NCBI GenBank assembly: GCA_023230585.1 | Contig: JALNXB010000004.1 | Coordinates: 21,958-85,957, forward strand | Length of the DNA: 64,000 nucleotides | Direction of reading: 5' to 3' | Source: a bacterium | Lineage (GTDB): Bacteria; Ratteibacteria; UBA8468; B48-G9; JAFGKM01 | Part shown: in pieces, positions 7,314-16,587 of the stretch | Layout: each line of letters opens with the position of its first letter | Numbering within the stretch: the stretch's first letter is position 1 | The notes under the pieces: model-generated | Told to the model about the DNA's origin: nothing | Database searches by the model: none | Seen by the model: the letters and a program-made list of their open reading frames with translations, nothing else | Made by a program: the position numbers and the translations under genes

Positions 7314-9986
7314 CTAATTTCCACCAGTTATAAAATCTATATCTTTCTGTATATTCTCTATTTTTTCTTGGATCTGAGTTCTCTTTTCTTCTTCTTTTGA
7401 TATTACTTCATCGGGTGCTTTTTCCAAAAATTCAGGATTAGTAAGTTTATTTTTTATCCTTACAAGTATATCTTCTAGTTTTTCTTTCTCTTTTTGAAGT
7501 TTCTTCTCTTCAATTGTAAAATCCACTATACCTGCAAGAGAAATGCCAAACTTCCCTTGGGTTAGGTTCTTTACAATAAGACTCTTAATATTTGGGGTAT
7601 CTATGTTAAACGGTTTAATGTTTTCGATGCTTGCAAGCCTTTTTATGATACCAGTTTCAAGAGTGTCAAACTCTTTTTCAAAAAAACAATCAATATTTTT
7701 AGCCAAAGGAATCCTAAAACGTGTCCTAATATCTCTTATTGTAGTAATAATTTCTATTAGATTATTAACACTGTTACAAGATTCAACATCGTAAAAATCA
7801 CTCTTTTTAGGCCAACTACTTACAATAATACTATCTGTTTCCATATCACAATATTTAGAGGTAAGTTGCCAAATCTTTTCAGTGATAAACGGTATAAAAG
7901 GGTGTAGCAACTTCATTAAAGTAATATTCACATAAAAAAGTATAGGTAGAACGTTTTCCTTAAAATAATTGTTTCCATCATATACCTTAGAAATTTCAAG
8001 GTACCAATCACAGAAGTAGTGCCAATAAAAATCATACAGATAATTTAGAGCTTCGTTGAGGCGAAATAGTTTCATCGATTCATCAACTTTTTTTATAAGC
8101 AACTCCAACTCTGAAAGCAGCCATAAGTCAACAAAATTAAGGTCTTCTTTCTTTATTGTTAAATCTACCTTTTGAATATCTTCTTTTTCTACAGACGACA
8201 ATATAAACCTTGAAGCGTTCCAAATTTTATTGGTAAAATTCCTACCTTTAATATAAAAAGTTGGCGACAAGAATACATCCTGCCCTAAAGCAGTCATTGA
8301 AATTAAACTAAACCTTAAACTGTCAGCACCGTATTCTTCAATCAATTTAACTGGGTCTATAACATTCCCCAGAGATTTACTCATTTTTTTGCCGGTTTTA
8401 TCTCTAACAGTTCCGTTAATAAATATGTTTTCAAAGGGTGATTCACCTATAAACTCGTAACCAGCCATAACCATACGGGCTACCCAGAAAAAAAGTATAT
8501 CTGGCGCTGTCACAAGAGTGTTAGTTGGGTAAAAAGTATCAAGTTCTTCTGTTTTAGCCGGCCATCCAAAAACTGAGAAAGGCCATAACCACGAAGAAAA
8601 CCAGGTGTCAAGAACATCTGTTTCTTGATAAATATCTGAAGAACCACAGAAAGGGCATTTTTCTGGTTTACCGTTAGACACAAAGGTCCCTTTTTCGTTA
8701 TTATCATTTGTAAAACAAGAGTTGCAATACCATACAGGAATCCTATGTCCCCACCATATCTGCCGACTTATACACCAATCCTTTATTTCGTATAGCCATT
8801 TCAAATAAACTTTCTTCCATCTATCAGGATAAAACTTTATATTATCATTTTCAGCAGCATTAATAGCAGGAATAGCTAAAGTTTTCATTGAAACAAACCA
8901 CTGTTTAGAAAGATATGGCTCTATTACAGTATCGCACCTATAACAACACCCTACCCTATTAGAATATGGTTCAATTTTTTCAAGCAATCCTTCTGCTTCC
9001 AGTTTTTCAATAATCTTTTCTCTACATAAAAACCTATTTAGCCCCTCAAACTCTCCTGCATTTTCATTCATAACCCCATACTTATCTATTACAGTCACAG
9101 AATCAAGGTTATGCCTAACTCCAATATCAAAATCGTTAGGGTCATGGTTGGGTGTAACCTTTACAGCACCAGTTCCAAACTCTATGTCAACGAAATTGTC
9201 TCCAATGATTTTTATTATACGGTTCATTAAAGGAAGTTTAATATCTTTGCCTATTAAGTGTTTAAACCTATCATCTTTTGGGTTAACAGCAACAGCAGTA
9301 TCGCCAAGCATTGTTTCTGGCCTTGTTGTTGCAACAACTAAATAACCGCCTGAGACAATTGGATATTTTATATAATATAGGTGACCCTCTTCATCCTTAT
9401 AGTCAACCTCTTCATCAGATAAAGCAGTTGTGCAACGAGGGCACCAATTGATAATTCTTTCACCTCTGTATATCAAACCTTTATTATAAAGATGGATGAA
9501 GGCTTCAATTACAGCCTTAGAAAGAGATTGGTCCATTGTGAACCTTAGTTTATCCCAATCACAAGAGGCTCCAAGAGCCTTAAGTTGAAAAATTATTCGT
9601 GAACCATATTTTTCTTTCCATTTCCATACTTCTTCAATAAATTTTTCTCTCCCTATCTCATATCTTTTAATTCCTTTATCGGCAAGCATCTTTTCAACAA
9701 CATTCTGAGTTGCAATACCTGCATGGTCTGTACCGGGAACCCATAACGCATCATATTTTTCCATCCTTTTTTGCCTAATAATAGCATCTTGTATAGTATT
9801 ATTTAAGGCGTGCCCCATATGTAAAAAACCAGTTACATTGGGTGGTGGTATAACAATAACGTAAGGGTCAAGAGATTCTTTATCTTTATTTTTATTTACC
9901 TTAAAATACCCATTTTTTTCCCAGAACTCGTAAAGTTCTGTTTCTATCCCCTTTGGGTCATATTGTGAAGCAAGGTTTTCTTTCAT
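7314..9986 (-). CDS. valS: Valyl-tRNA synthetase
   Basis: An 890-residue class I synthetase. The HIGH-type signature is PPPNVTGFLHMGHALN near residue 49 and the KMSKS loop is KTGKKMSKSLGNV near residue 530. The CP1 editing domain (TTRPETMLGDTAVAVNP) and a zinc-binding pair (CNSC ... CPFC) are visible. The anticodon-binding domain and the C-terminal coiled-coil arm (about residues 825-888; KKLQKEKEKLEDIL) are complete. It charges tRNA-Val. The upstream DUF503 gene ends at the base immediately before this start, so the two are coupled. Last gene of the queA-tgt-yajC-DUF503-valS group. Confidence 0.97.
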   Translation of the reverse strand: MKENLASQYDPKGIETELYEFWEKNGYFKVNKNKDKESLDPYVIVIPPPNVTGFLHMGHALNNTIQDAIIRQKRMEKYDALWVPGTDHAGIATQNVVEKMLADKGIKRYEIGREKFIEEVWKWKEKYGSRIIFQLKALGASCDWDKLRFTMDQSLSKAVIEAFIHLYNKGLIYRGERIINWCPRCTTALSDEEVDYKDEEGHLYYIKYPIVSGGYLVVATTRPETMLGDTAVAVNPKDDRFKHLIGKDIKLPLMNRIIKIIGDNFVDIEFGTGAVKVTPNHDPNDFDIGVRHNLDSVTVIDKYGVMNENAGEFEGLNRFLCREKIIEKLEAEGLLEKIEPYSNRVGCCYRCDTVIEPYLSKQWFVSMKTLAIPAINAAENDNIKFYPDRWKKVYLKWLYEIKDWCISRQIWWGHRIPVWYCNSCFTNDNNEKGTFVSNGKPEKCPFCGSSDIYQETDVLDTWFSSWLWPFSVFGWPAKTEELDTFYPTNTLVTAPDILFFWVARMVMAGYEFIGESPFENIFINGTVRDKTGKKMSKSLGNVIDPVKLIEEYGADSLRFSLISMTALGQDVFLSPTFYIKGRNFTNKIWNASRFILSSVEKEDIQKVDLTIKKEDLNFVDLWLLSELELLIKKVDESMKLFRLNEALNYLYDFYWHYFCDWYLEISKVYDGNNYFKENVLPILFYVNITLMKLLHPFIPFITEKIWQLTSKYCDMETDSIIVSSWPKKSDFYDVESCNSVNNLIEIITTIRDIRTRFRIPLAKNIDCFFEKEFDTLETGIIKRLASIENIKPFNIDTPNIKSLIVKNLTQGKFGISLAGIVDFTIEEKKLQKEKEKLEDILVRIKNKLTNPEFLEKAPDEVISKEEEKRTQIQEKIENIQKDIDFITGGN

Positions 9987-10283
9987 TTAATATTCCTTAA
10001 GAGTGTCTATATTATTTCTTTCTTTTATAACCATAAAATTATAACTATCGTTAAGTATTTCGCTTATTCTTAACAAAGTTAATTCAATTTCTGATTTACG
10101 GCTGTTGATTGTACATAACCCAATAGTGCTTCTTTGCCACTTGTCTTGATATTCAAGTTCAGCAATCGCTATATTAAATTTTGCTTTTAATTTATCTTGA
10201 ATAGAGCGTATAACTTTTCTCTTATCTTTAAGTCCGTTACATCCAGGAATTATGAGTTCAACAGTCAATGTCCCAACAAACAT
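9987..10283 (-). CDS. DUF503 family protein (YlxP-like)
   Basis: A 98-residue protein beginning MFVGTLTVELIIPGCNGLKDKRKVI, the typical DUF503 start, followed by an alpha/beta fold. Relatives (Bacillus YlxP) usually lie between infB and rbfA among translation genes; the biochemical role is not established. Here it sits directly before valS with no spacing, which again points to translation or tRNA work. 38 bp separate it from yajC. Confidence 0.8.
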   Translation of the reverse strand: MFVGTLTVELIIPGCNGLKDKRKVIRSIQDKLKAKFNIAIAELEYQDKWQRSTIGLCTINSRKSEIELTLLRISEILNDSYNFMVIKERNNIDTLKEY

Positions 10284-10321
10284 AATTATCTTTTATATAT
10301 TATTAAAAGTTAACAACAAAC

Positions 10322-10633
10322 TTATTTTTCAGGGGTGTTTTCTCTTTTTATATGAGCGATAGCATTTCTAACAAAATCTACTTTAACACCTTCTTTCAAT
10401 TCAACAGTTACAATATTATCTTTTATTTTTGCGACAGTGCCTAAGATACCGCCGACAGTTGTTATTTTATCTCCTTCTTTAATTTCGCTGAGCATTTTAT
10501 TATGTTGTTTCTGTTTCTTTTGCTGAGGAAGAATTAGTAGAAAATAAAAAACAAAAAAGATTAAAATAAGCGGTAAAATACCTAAAAGTGGATTCTGTGC
10601 CCCACCCGCTACCTGTGCTTGTCCTAAAAACAT
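10322..10633 (-). CDS. yajC: Sec translocon accessory protein YajC
   Basis: A 103-residue protein: short N-terminal periplasmic/linker part, one membrane helix (about 17-37; LLGILPLILIFFVFYFLLIL), the conserved PQQKKQKQHNKML, and a small cytoplasmic SH3-like domain (EIKEGDKITTVGGILGTV). YajC associates with SecDF. Order queA-tgt-yajC matches E. coli, but secD and secF do not follow; valS comes instead. Confidence 0.93.
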   Translation of the reverse strand: MFLGQAQVAGGAQNPLLGILPLILIFFVFYFLLILPQQKKQKQHNKMLSEIKEGDKITTVGGILGTVAKIKDNIVTVELKEGVKVDFVRNAIAHIKRENTPEK

Positions 10634-10696
10634 ATCAGCCTCCTATTGTTTTATGCGTTATTTATTAAGAAAATTTTTAATACCTTTCTCATAGAA

Positions 10697-11806
10697 TTAT
10701 ATATTATACTTCTTTTTGAAGTTTTTGCTAAATTTTTTAAATTCACCGTTTTTAATGGACCTTCTAATTTCCTCCATAAACCTTATTGTAAAATATATAT
10801 TATGGTAAGAATTTAACCTAAGTCCAAGTATTTCATTTGTTTTAATGAGGTGTCTTATATAAGCTCTTGTATAATTTTTACAAACAAAACAATCACACTC
10901 TTGGTCTAACGGAGTAAAATCCTTTTTATACCTTCCTGCTTTAATATTTATCTTACCACTCCAGGTAATTGTGGAACCGGTTCTTGCTATATGAGTTGGC
11001 ATTGCACAGTCAAAAAGGTCAACACCTCTCTCAACCATATCAAGAATCTGTAAAGGCATTCCTAACCCCATAAAGTACCTTATTTTTTTTGACGGTAGAA
11101 CATCTACCATTGTCTCAACTGCTGAAATACTCTTATCAAAAGGTTCCCCTATACTAAGCCCACCAAAACCAAAACCTGTAAACCCCATATCTACCATTTC
11201 TTCACAACATTTTAATCGGAGGTCATTATAAATCCCTCCTTGTAAAATTCCAAAAAGCCATTGTGGAGATTCTACATTTTCACGAAACTTCAAACATCTT
11301 TCTGCCCACTTAATAGTCATATCAACACTTTTTTTAACTTCTTCATAATCGTCCCAATTTTTTGGACAGTAATCAAAAGCCATCATAATATCTGCACCAA
11401 TAAGTTGCTGTATCTCCATAGATTTTTCTGGTGTAATAAAATGAGAAGAACCATCAAGTTTTGACCTAAACCAGACTCCTTCCTCCTCGATTTTAACGTT
11501 CTCTAAACTGAAAATCTGGAACCCACCGCTATCGGTAACAAGAGGTTTTGTCCAGTTCATAAACTTATGTAACCCACCTGCTTCACCTATAATTTCAAGG
11601 CCTGGCCTTAAATATAAATGGTAAGCGTTGGAAATAATCATCTCAACCTTAATCTTTTCAAGTTCTTCGGAAGAGAGAGTTTTTACACTTCCAATAGTTG
11701 CAACAGGCATAAAACAGGGAGTATGGACGTTACCGTGAGGGGTTTTAAGAAGACAAGCCCTTGCCTTTGTATCTTTATCTTTTTTTAATATCTTATAATT
11801 GAACAT
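10697..11806 (-). CDS. tgt: Queuine tRNA-ribosyltransferase
   Basis: A 369-residue TIM-barrel enzyme that exchanges guanine 34 for a queuine precursor in GUN-anticodon tRNAs. Visible signatures: TPCFMPVATIGSVK, the catalytic-site segment TDSGGFQIFSL, FGGLSIGEP (substrate pocket), the second catalytic aspartate in VDLFDCAMPTHIAR, and the zinc site CDCFVCKNYTRAYIRHL. Full length for the bacterial family. It follows queA but is separated from it by 460 bp of repeats, so the pair may no longer share one transcript. Confidence 0.95.
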   Translation of the reverse strand: MFNYKILKKDKDTKARACLLKTPHGNVHTPCFMPVATIGSVKTLSSEELEKIKVEMIISNAYHLYLRPGLEIIGEAGGLHKFMNWTKPLVTDSGGFQIFSLENVKIEEEGVWFRSKLDGSSHFITPEKSMEIQQLIGADIMMAFDYCPKNWDDYEEVKKSVDMTIKWAERCLKFRENVESPQWLFGILQGGIYNDLRLKCCEEMVDMGFTGFGFGGLSIGEPFDKSISAVETMVDVLPSKKIRYFMGLGMPLQILDMVERGVDLFDCAMPTHIARTGSTITWSGKINIKAGRYKKDFTPLDQECDCFVCKNYTRAYIRHLIKTNEILGLRLNSYHNIYFTIRFMEEIRRSIKNGEFKKFSKNFKKKYNI

Positions 11807-11854
11807 TTTTTATACCCTTTCTTTTTTCATCCTACTATTGTTTACCCCCCAATT

Positions 11855-12205
11855 CCTTTTCCGCCTTCGGCGAGATTGCCACGCTAAGAAGCCCCTCCTA
11901 CGCCAAGGCTTCGGCGGGTAAAGCTCGCAAAATAAACTACAAAAGACGGAATAGGGGGTAGTAAAAACGAGATTCCGGATCAAGTCCGGAATGACATATA
12001 GGGGGGAGTCTAATTTTTTATCATTACGTCTTTCGTTTTTGTTTAAGTTGCTAACTGCACCTCCACCTACGCCAAGGTATACCTGCCGAAGCTTGTATTT
12101 TAGCGTAGGTTGGCTTCGGTGGATAAATCTCATCCCATTAACCTCTCTGCAAACTCTTAGGGACTTACTACCCCAAACATCCCCAAGGGGAGAGGGCAAA
12201 AAGGG
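11855..12205. repeat. Intergenic mosaic repeat cluster (modules D, E, A, E, F)
   Basis: Most of the 460-bp gap between queA and tgt is repeat. In order: D (11862-11883), E (11891-11930, CCTACGCC ... CTTCGGCGGG), the tail AACTACAAAAGACGGAAT (11934-11951), A (11968-11997, perfect 8-nt arms), a second E as a long hairpin (12065-12112, CCTACGCC ... GCGTAGG), and F (12129-12174). Read on the minus strand, module A is followed by CTCGTTTTTAC, so it resembles an intrinsic terminator downstream of queA. Confidence 0.8.
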
Positions 12206-12266
12206 GAAGGTATATGCACCATAGTACCAAAGAGAGTAGATAACACCCCTTACTTTTTTACCCTTA

Positions 12267-13289
12267 CTAAAGTATTAACATTGAATCCCCATAAGAGTAA
12301 AACCTATATTTTTTTTCAACCGCAAGAAGGTACGCTTTTTCAGTTAAACTTAACCCAGCAAACCCACTTACAAGATATAAATGTGTTGAAGAAGGAAGAT
12401 GAAAATTTGTAAGCATACTATCAACTACCTTAAATTGAAAATTTGGTTTAATAAATAAATCAGTATAACCTGAAAACGGGGCTAACCTTCCATTAATAAC
12501 CGAACTCTCAAGAGCCCTTACAACACTTGTTCCAACAGCAAAAACTTTTTTATCACTCTCTTTTGCCGAGTTAATTACTGAAACTGCCTCTTGATTTAGT
12601 TCGTAATACTCTTCTCCAACAACATTCTTATCTTCTTTTAAAAGTTTAAAAGAAGCCCATCCAATATGTAGAGTAACGTAAACAATCTTAACTCCCTTCT
12701 TTTCGATATTTTGTAAAACCTCTGGTGTAAAATGGAGTCCAGCAGTATGGGCAGCAACAGAACCGTCTTTCTCACCATAAATTGTCTGGTAATCTTCTAC
12801 GTCACTCTTTTCAACTTTCCTTTTTATGTATGGAGGCAAAGGCACTTCACCAAAACAAAAAATTTCATTCCCATCATCATTATTACTTAAATTAAAGTCA
12901 GCAATATAACTTCCATTAGTATTTTTCTCTTTTATTGCAACTACAACAAAACCTTCTTGTCCTTCTTTTTCTATTTTACAGGTATGCCCTACCTTTATAT
13001 TTCCTCTTAATAAAACCTCCCATCTGTACGAGGAAATCTTGTTCAAAAGGAAGACCTCAACTTTCCCACCTGTATCTTTTTTCCCTTTAAGGCGAGCAGG
13101 CACAACCTTGCTGTTATTAAGAACAAGAACATCCCCTTCCTCAAAATAGTAGGGCGCTTTTAAAAAAAACTTCTCATCTATATTGCCTGTCTTACGGTTC
13201 AAAACCATTAAACGTGAAGAATCTCTTTTTTTTAAAGGGTATTGTGCAATAAGGTTTTCAGGTAAGTGATACTCAAATATTTTACTCAT
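12267..13289 (-). CDS. queA: S-adenosylmethionine:tRNA ribosyltransferase-isomerase
   Basis: A 340-residue QueA, which transfers and isomerises the ribosyl part of SAM to make epoxyqueuosine on tRNA. Visible family segments: the start FEYHLPENLIAQYPLKKRDSSRLMV, LNNSKVVPARLKG, AAHTAGLHFTPE, LHIGWASFKLL, TNFHLPSSTHLYLVSGFAG and the terminal YSYGDSMLIL. Near-normal length. Its ATG overlaps the stop of the upstream GT-C gene by four bases, tying the polysaccharide island to a queuosine gene. Confidence 0.96.
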   Translation of the reverse strand: MSKIFEYHLPENLIAQYPLKKRDSSRLMVLNRKTGNIDEKFFLKAPYYFEEGDVLVLNNSKVVPARLKGKKDTGGKVEVFLLNKISSYRWEVLLRGNIKVGHTCKIEKEGQEGFVVVAIKEKNTNGSYIADFNLSNNDDGNEIFCFGEVPLPPYIKRKVEKSDVEDYQTIYGEKDGSVAAHTAGLHFTPEVLQNIEKKGVKIVYVTLHIGWASFKLLKEDKNVVGEEYYELNQEAVSVINSAKESDKKVFAVGTSVVRALESSVINGRLAPFSGYTDLFIKPNFQFKVVDSMLTNFHLPSSTHLYLVSGFAGLSLTEKAYLLAVEKKYRFYSYGDSMLIL

Positions 13290-14992
13290 ATTTTTTTAAA
13301 TAAATATATTGTTGGGTGGGTATAAATCATATCGTGTACTGTTATATCAGAATCAAACTTGAAAGGACCTATTTTGGGAGGGTTCTTAAAAATCTTTACA
13401 ACTTTATAGCCGTAACCTTCAATCTCAGATAAAAGAGCATTCTCATTACTCTTTCTGGAACCAAGCCTAAGAAAATACTGGAGTTCTCCAATAATAAGGT
13501 GACTTCCTTCTTTTAAATTAGCAATATTTTCCTTATCCGAAACAACCACATTGTAGATTTTCGTATTAACAGGTGGAACTTCAAATATCCACGGATCTTT
13601 TGTAAACGCTATTGTTGAGCCAGCAGGTATATTTGATTCAATAAATTCCGCCGAAACAATTCTAACATCTTTGGTACACATAAATAAAGAATAAGAAAAT
13701 GACTTCAATAACGGTATTAACAATATAAAAGATATAATAACTGTACAACATATTTTCCAGAAACGAGACTTTACAGCATCAGTTATGAAGGTTATAAACA
13801 GAGCACCTCCAACAGCAAGAAAAGGAAGCATAAGGAGATAGTATCTTGTATATTTTAGTCCACCTGTTAAGAAAAGCGGCAACATAGTAAAAAAAACTCC
13901 TGCCAAAAACAATTTCTCTCTTCCTTTTTTAAAAATTAGATATATTATTCCGATGTACATAACAAGATAGAATAAAGAAAATCCTGACTTCATTGCTATA
14001 TGAGTATTAAAAAAAACAGCTGAAATATGGTTATATAAATTTGGACCAAAAGCACAAAATTCTCGTGTTTCAACTTGATAAAATAGACCTCTTCTAAATT
14101 CTGAGAAAGCAAGTACAGAATACGGATTGGTAATAATAAAGCCAACCACAACAAATATTAATGTTTTTAAAGCCTCAAGCGACAACAGTTTTTTAAACGA
14201 TTCTTTTTTGTTCCAATATACAAGAGGAAGAAGAGCCAACAAAACCAGCGCTGGATATTTGGTTCCAGCTGCAATTCCCGTAGTTAACCCCGCAAGATAA
14301 AAAAACTTTATCTTACCTCTTTGGAGAAAAAGTGTAATAAAATATATTGTAACAGATATCCAGAAAACCATAGGAACATCAACGGTGATATAACGGCTGT
14401 TCAACACATAAATAGGGGAAACCGCCATAATAAAAGCAGAATAAAATGCCGCCTTCTTGCCAAAAAGGTTCTCAATGGCTTTGTAAAGAAAGAATACTCC
14501 AAGTATAGATAGTAAAACCACACCTCCCCTACTTACCAAATAAAATCGTCCCATCTGGTCTGGATGTAGAAAATAGAAGGATAAGTCAGAAGTCAAATGT
14601 ATAAACCCTAAAATATAACCCAGCCCAAGTAGAAAAGCCACAAAATATATAAAGAATGTTCCATATTCAAAATAATGAGGATTGAAATCAAACTTTTTAG
14701 GGCTCATATTGCTTATGCTTTTTATTATATTGTGTTCATCAGGGTGAAAAGAGCGTATTATATTAAAAAGAGAGCGAGGAAGCTTCTCTTGAGGCGGAGA
14801 TATTCCTTTGGATATTTCCCAACTATTTTTAATATATTCTTCTGATATACCAACTGTCATTTGTTCTGTTTCTTCTTTGTTGGTATAATAAAATCGCCTA
14901 TAATCATCTCTGGGTATACCCCAATTAAAACCCAAAAGATTTAGGAGTGCAGACAAAATAAGAACAACTATTAAGCCTGTTTTTCCTTTCAT
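13286..14992 (-). CDS. GT-C membrane glycosyltransferase (family 39/PMT_2-like)
   Basis: A 568-residue polytopic protein with about eleven hydrophobic segments. The first extracytoplasmic loop contains FHPDEHN, the acidic motif typical of ArnT/PMT-type enzymes that use polyprenyl-phosphate sugars. The soluble C-terminal part starts near residue 460. Acceptor and sugar unknown. It is the first of four GT-C genes in the window (also 22160, 25183 and 46472). The gene lies between a GT2 group and queA; it overlaps queA by four bases. Confidence 0.7.
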   Translation of the reverse strand: MKGKTGLIVVLILSALLNLLGFNWGIPRDDYRRFYYTNKEETEQMTVGISEEYIKNSWEISKGISPPQEKLPRSLFNIIRSFHPDEHNIIKSISNMSPKKFDFNPHYFEYGTFFIYFVAFLLGLGYILGFIHLTSDLSFYFLHPDQMGRFYLVSRGGVVLLSILGVFFLYKAIENLFGKKAAFYSAFIMAVSPIYVLNSRYITVDVPMVFWISVTIYFITLFLQRGKIKFFYLAGLTTGIAAGTKYPALVLLALLPLVYWNKKESFKKLLSLEALKTLIFVVVGFIITNPYSVLAFSEFRRGLFYQVETREFCAFGPNLYNHISAVFFNTHIAMKSGFSLFYLVMYIGIIYLIFKKGREKLFLAGVFFTMLPLFLTGGLKYTRYYLLMLPFLAVGGALFITFITDAVKSRFWKICCTVIISFILLIPLLKSFSYSLFMCTKDVRIVSAEFIESNIPAGSTIAFTKDPWIFEVPPVNTKIYNVVVSDKENIANLKEGSHLIIGELQYFLRLGSRKSNENALLSEIEGYGYKVVKIFKNPPKIGPFKFDSDITVHDMIYTHPTIYLFKKI

Positions 14993-15123
14993 ATTAAATT
15001 CTCCTTTTTATATAAAGAGATTATTATATTAGTTTGAAGATATAAGGTAGTTATCTCTTTGGCAAAAGATAAGTGTTTACTACAACACAATCAGAAAACA
15101 ATCTATTAGGTTTGAGAGCATAA

Positions 15124-15849
15124 CTATTCTTTACTATTCTTTGTTTTTCTCTCCATATTCAAACGCTTACGCATCTTGAAAACAGTTTTGAGAGTTTCTG
15201 GTATATGGCTGAGCCGAACCGTTGTTTTGCCTCGCTTTCGAGGAAAGTGGCAAACGCCTCTTTCTCCAATGCGAAAACCCGCCTTCCCCGCTTTAGCAAT
15301 AATTTCTGTATCTACAAAGAAGTCATTACATTCTATTGTGATACTCTCCAATACATATCTGTGAAATAGTTTGAAAGCACAATCCACGTCTCTTACCTTT
15401 ATTTGAAATAAGAAAAAAACTAGCCAGTTGTAACCCCATGATAAAAAGATTCGTACAGGAGAATCTTTGCGCTTAACCCTGTACCCAACTGCAAGGTCAT
15501 ATCTTTTCATCATTGGAAGAAAATCTTTAAGTTCAAACATATCAAATTGATTATCAGCATCTGTATAAAAAATGTACTCATATCTTACCACTGAGAACCC
15601 TGTTTTAAGTGCAGCTCCATACCCTTGGTTTGTATTATGCCGCAAAACTCTAACACAGTCAGGGTTGCGTTGCACTAAGTCTTCAGCAACCTCGTAGGTA
15701 CCATCAACACTCCCATCATCTACCAGAATAACTTCATATTTGTTTGCTATAGCAGAAAGAACTTCAATAGAATTTGAGATAACTTCTTCAATGTTTTCTT
15801 TCTCATTGTATGCCGGAATTACAATTGAAATATTCATATTATTTTTCAT
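15124..15849 (-). CDS. GT2 glycosyltransferase (dolichol-phosphate-mannose-synthase-like)
   Basis: About 241 residues with a GT-A fold: NISIVIPAYNEKENIEEVI, ILVDDGSVDGTYEVA, the metal-binding YTDADNQFD and an acceptor region RVKRKDSPVRIFLSWGYNWLV. This arrangement matches DPM1-like enzymes that load a sugar onto polyprenyl phosphate. The C-terminal tail is basic and lacks membrane helices. A TTG four codons upstream (15861) is an alternative start; no clear ribosome-binding site helps to choose. It lies 24 bp downstream of another GT2 gene. Confidence 0.75.
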   Translation of the reverse strand: MKNNMNISIVIPAYNEKENIEEVISNSIEVLSAIANKYEVILVDDGSVDGTYEVAEDLVQRNPDCVRVLRHNTNQGYGAALKTGFSVVRYEYIFYTDADNQFDMFELKDFLPMMKRYDLAVGYRVKRKDSPVRIFLSWGYNWLVFFLFQIKVRDVDCAFKLFHRYVLESITIECNDFFVDTEIIAKAGKAGFRIGERGVCHFPRKRGKTTVRLSHIPETLKTVFKMRKRLNMERKTKNSKE

Positions 15850-15873
15850 TTGTTTTATCAAATAGAAAAAACT

Positions 15874-16587
15874 TCAAGTAGATATTTTCCTTATCTTAAA
15901 AAGAGAGATAAACATTTTTATTGGGTCGGTAAAAATATTTACTTTTGATACATCTGAGTTTATCCATTTAACAGGTACCTCTTTTACCTTTAAATTATTT
16001 TTTACCGCTCTATAAAGTATTTCGACATCAAAAGCAAAACTTTCGGTCTGCAGATTTGAGAATAAAAAAAGCCCAGCTTCTTTAGTAAACAGTTTGAAAC
16101 CACATTGGGTATCCCTAAAATCTTTCAAAACTATCAATCTTACTAATAAAGGAAAAATCTTACCAGCCAATCGTCTATGAAAAGGTTGAGGGATAACAAT
16201 GTTAGAATCCTTTAAACCTCTTGAAGCAATAGATATATCATAACCATCAGAAATTGCTTTATTAAGTTTTTTTAACTCTTCAATAGGTGTTGATAAATCA
16301 GCATCAGAAAAAAGAATAAGTTCTCCTTTAGAAGCCATCACTCCTGTTTTAATAGCTGCACCTTTGCCAGAATTAACCTTATGTTTTAAGAGTAACATCT
16401 TAGAGTATTTTTTTATAAACTTCTCAAGTATTTCAACAGTATCATCTTTACTACCGTCATCAACAATAATTATTTCAAAACTATCGTACTCTTTTTCCAT
16501 ATACCTATCTATCTTTTCTAAGGTAGGTAAAATACGTTCTGATTCATTATATGCTGGTATTATAATCGAGATATCCATTTTTTCCAT
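15874..16587 (-). CDS. GT2 glycosyltransferase (DPM1/ALG5-like)
   Basis: A 237-residue GT-A enzyme: DISIIIPAYNESERILPTLEKI, IIVDDGSKDDTVEIL, NSGKGAAIKTGV and the metal site LFSDADLSTP. The segments FRDTQCGFKLF and ETESFAFDVEILY-type region resemble dolichyl-phosphate glucosyltransferase (ALG5)-like proteins, which form polyprenyl-phosphate hexoses. Soluble, without terminal membrane helices. It overlaps the neighbouring GT2 gene at 16560-16587 by 28 bases. Confidence 0.75.
   Translation of the reverse strand: MEKMDISIIIPAYNESERILPTLEKIDRYMEKEYDSFEIIIVDDGSKDDTVEILEKFIKKYSKMLLLKHKVNSGKGAAIKTGVMASKGELILFSDADLSTPIEELKKLNKAISDGYDISIASRGLKDSNIVIPQPFHRRLAGKIFPLLVRLIVLKDFRDTQCGFKLFTKEAGLFLFSNLQTESFAFDVEILYRAVKNNLKVKEVPVKWINSDVSKVNIFTDPIKMFISLFKIRKIST

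Noticed and set aside
11810..12199. Open frame of 129 codons between queA and tgt
   Set aside because: It is composed of repeat modules D, E, A and F read through; the translation has the typical translated-repeat look (VIPDLIRNLV) and no ribosome-binding site or homology.
15000..15123. Regulatory element or small gene in the gap before the first GT-C gene
   Set aside because: No open frame with a start signal and no convincing stem; only a short direct repeat ACTATTCTTT.
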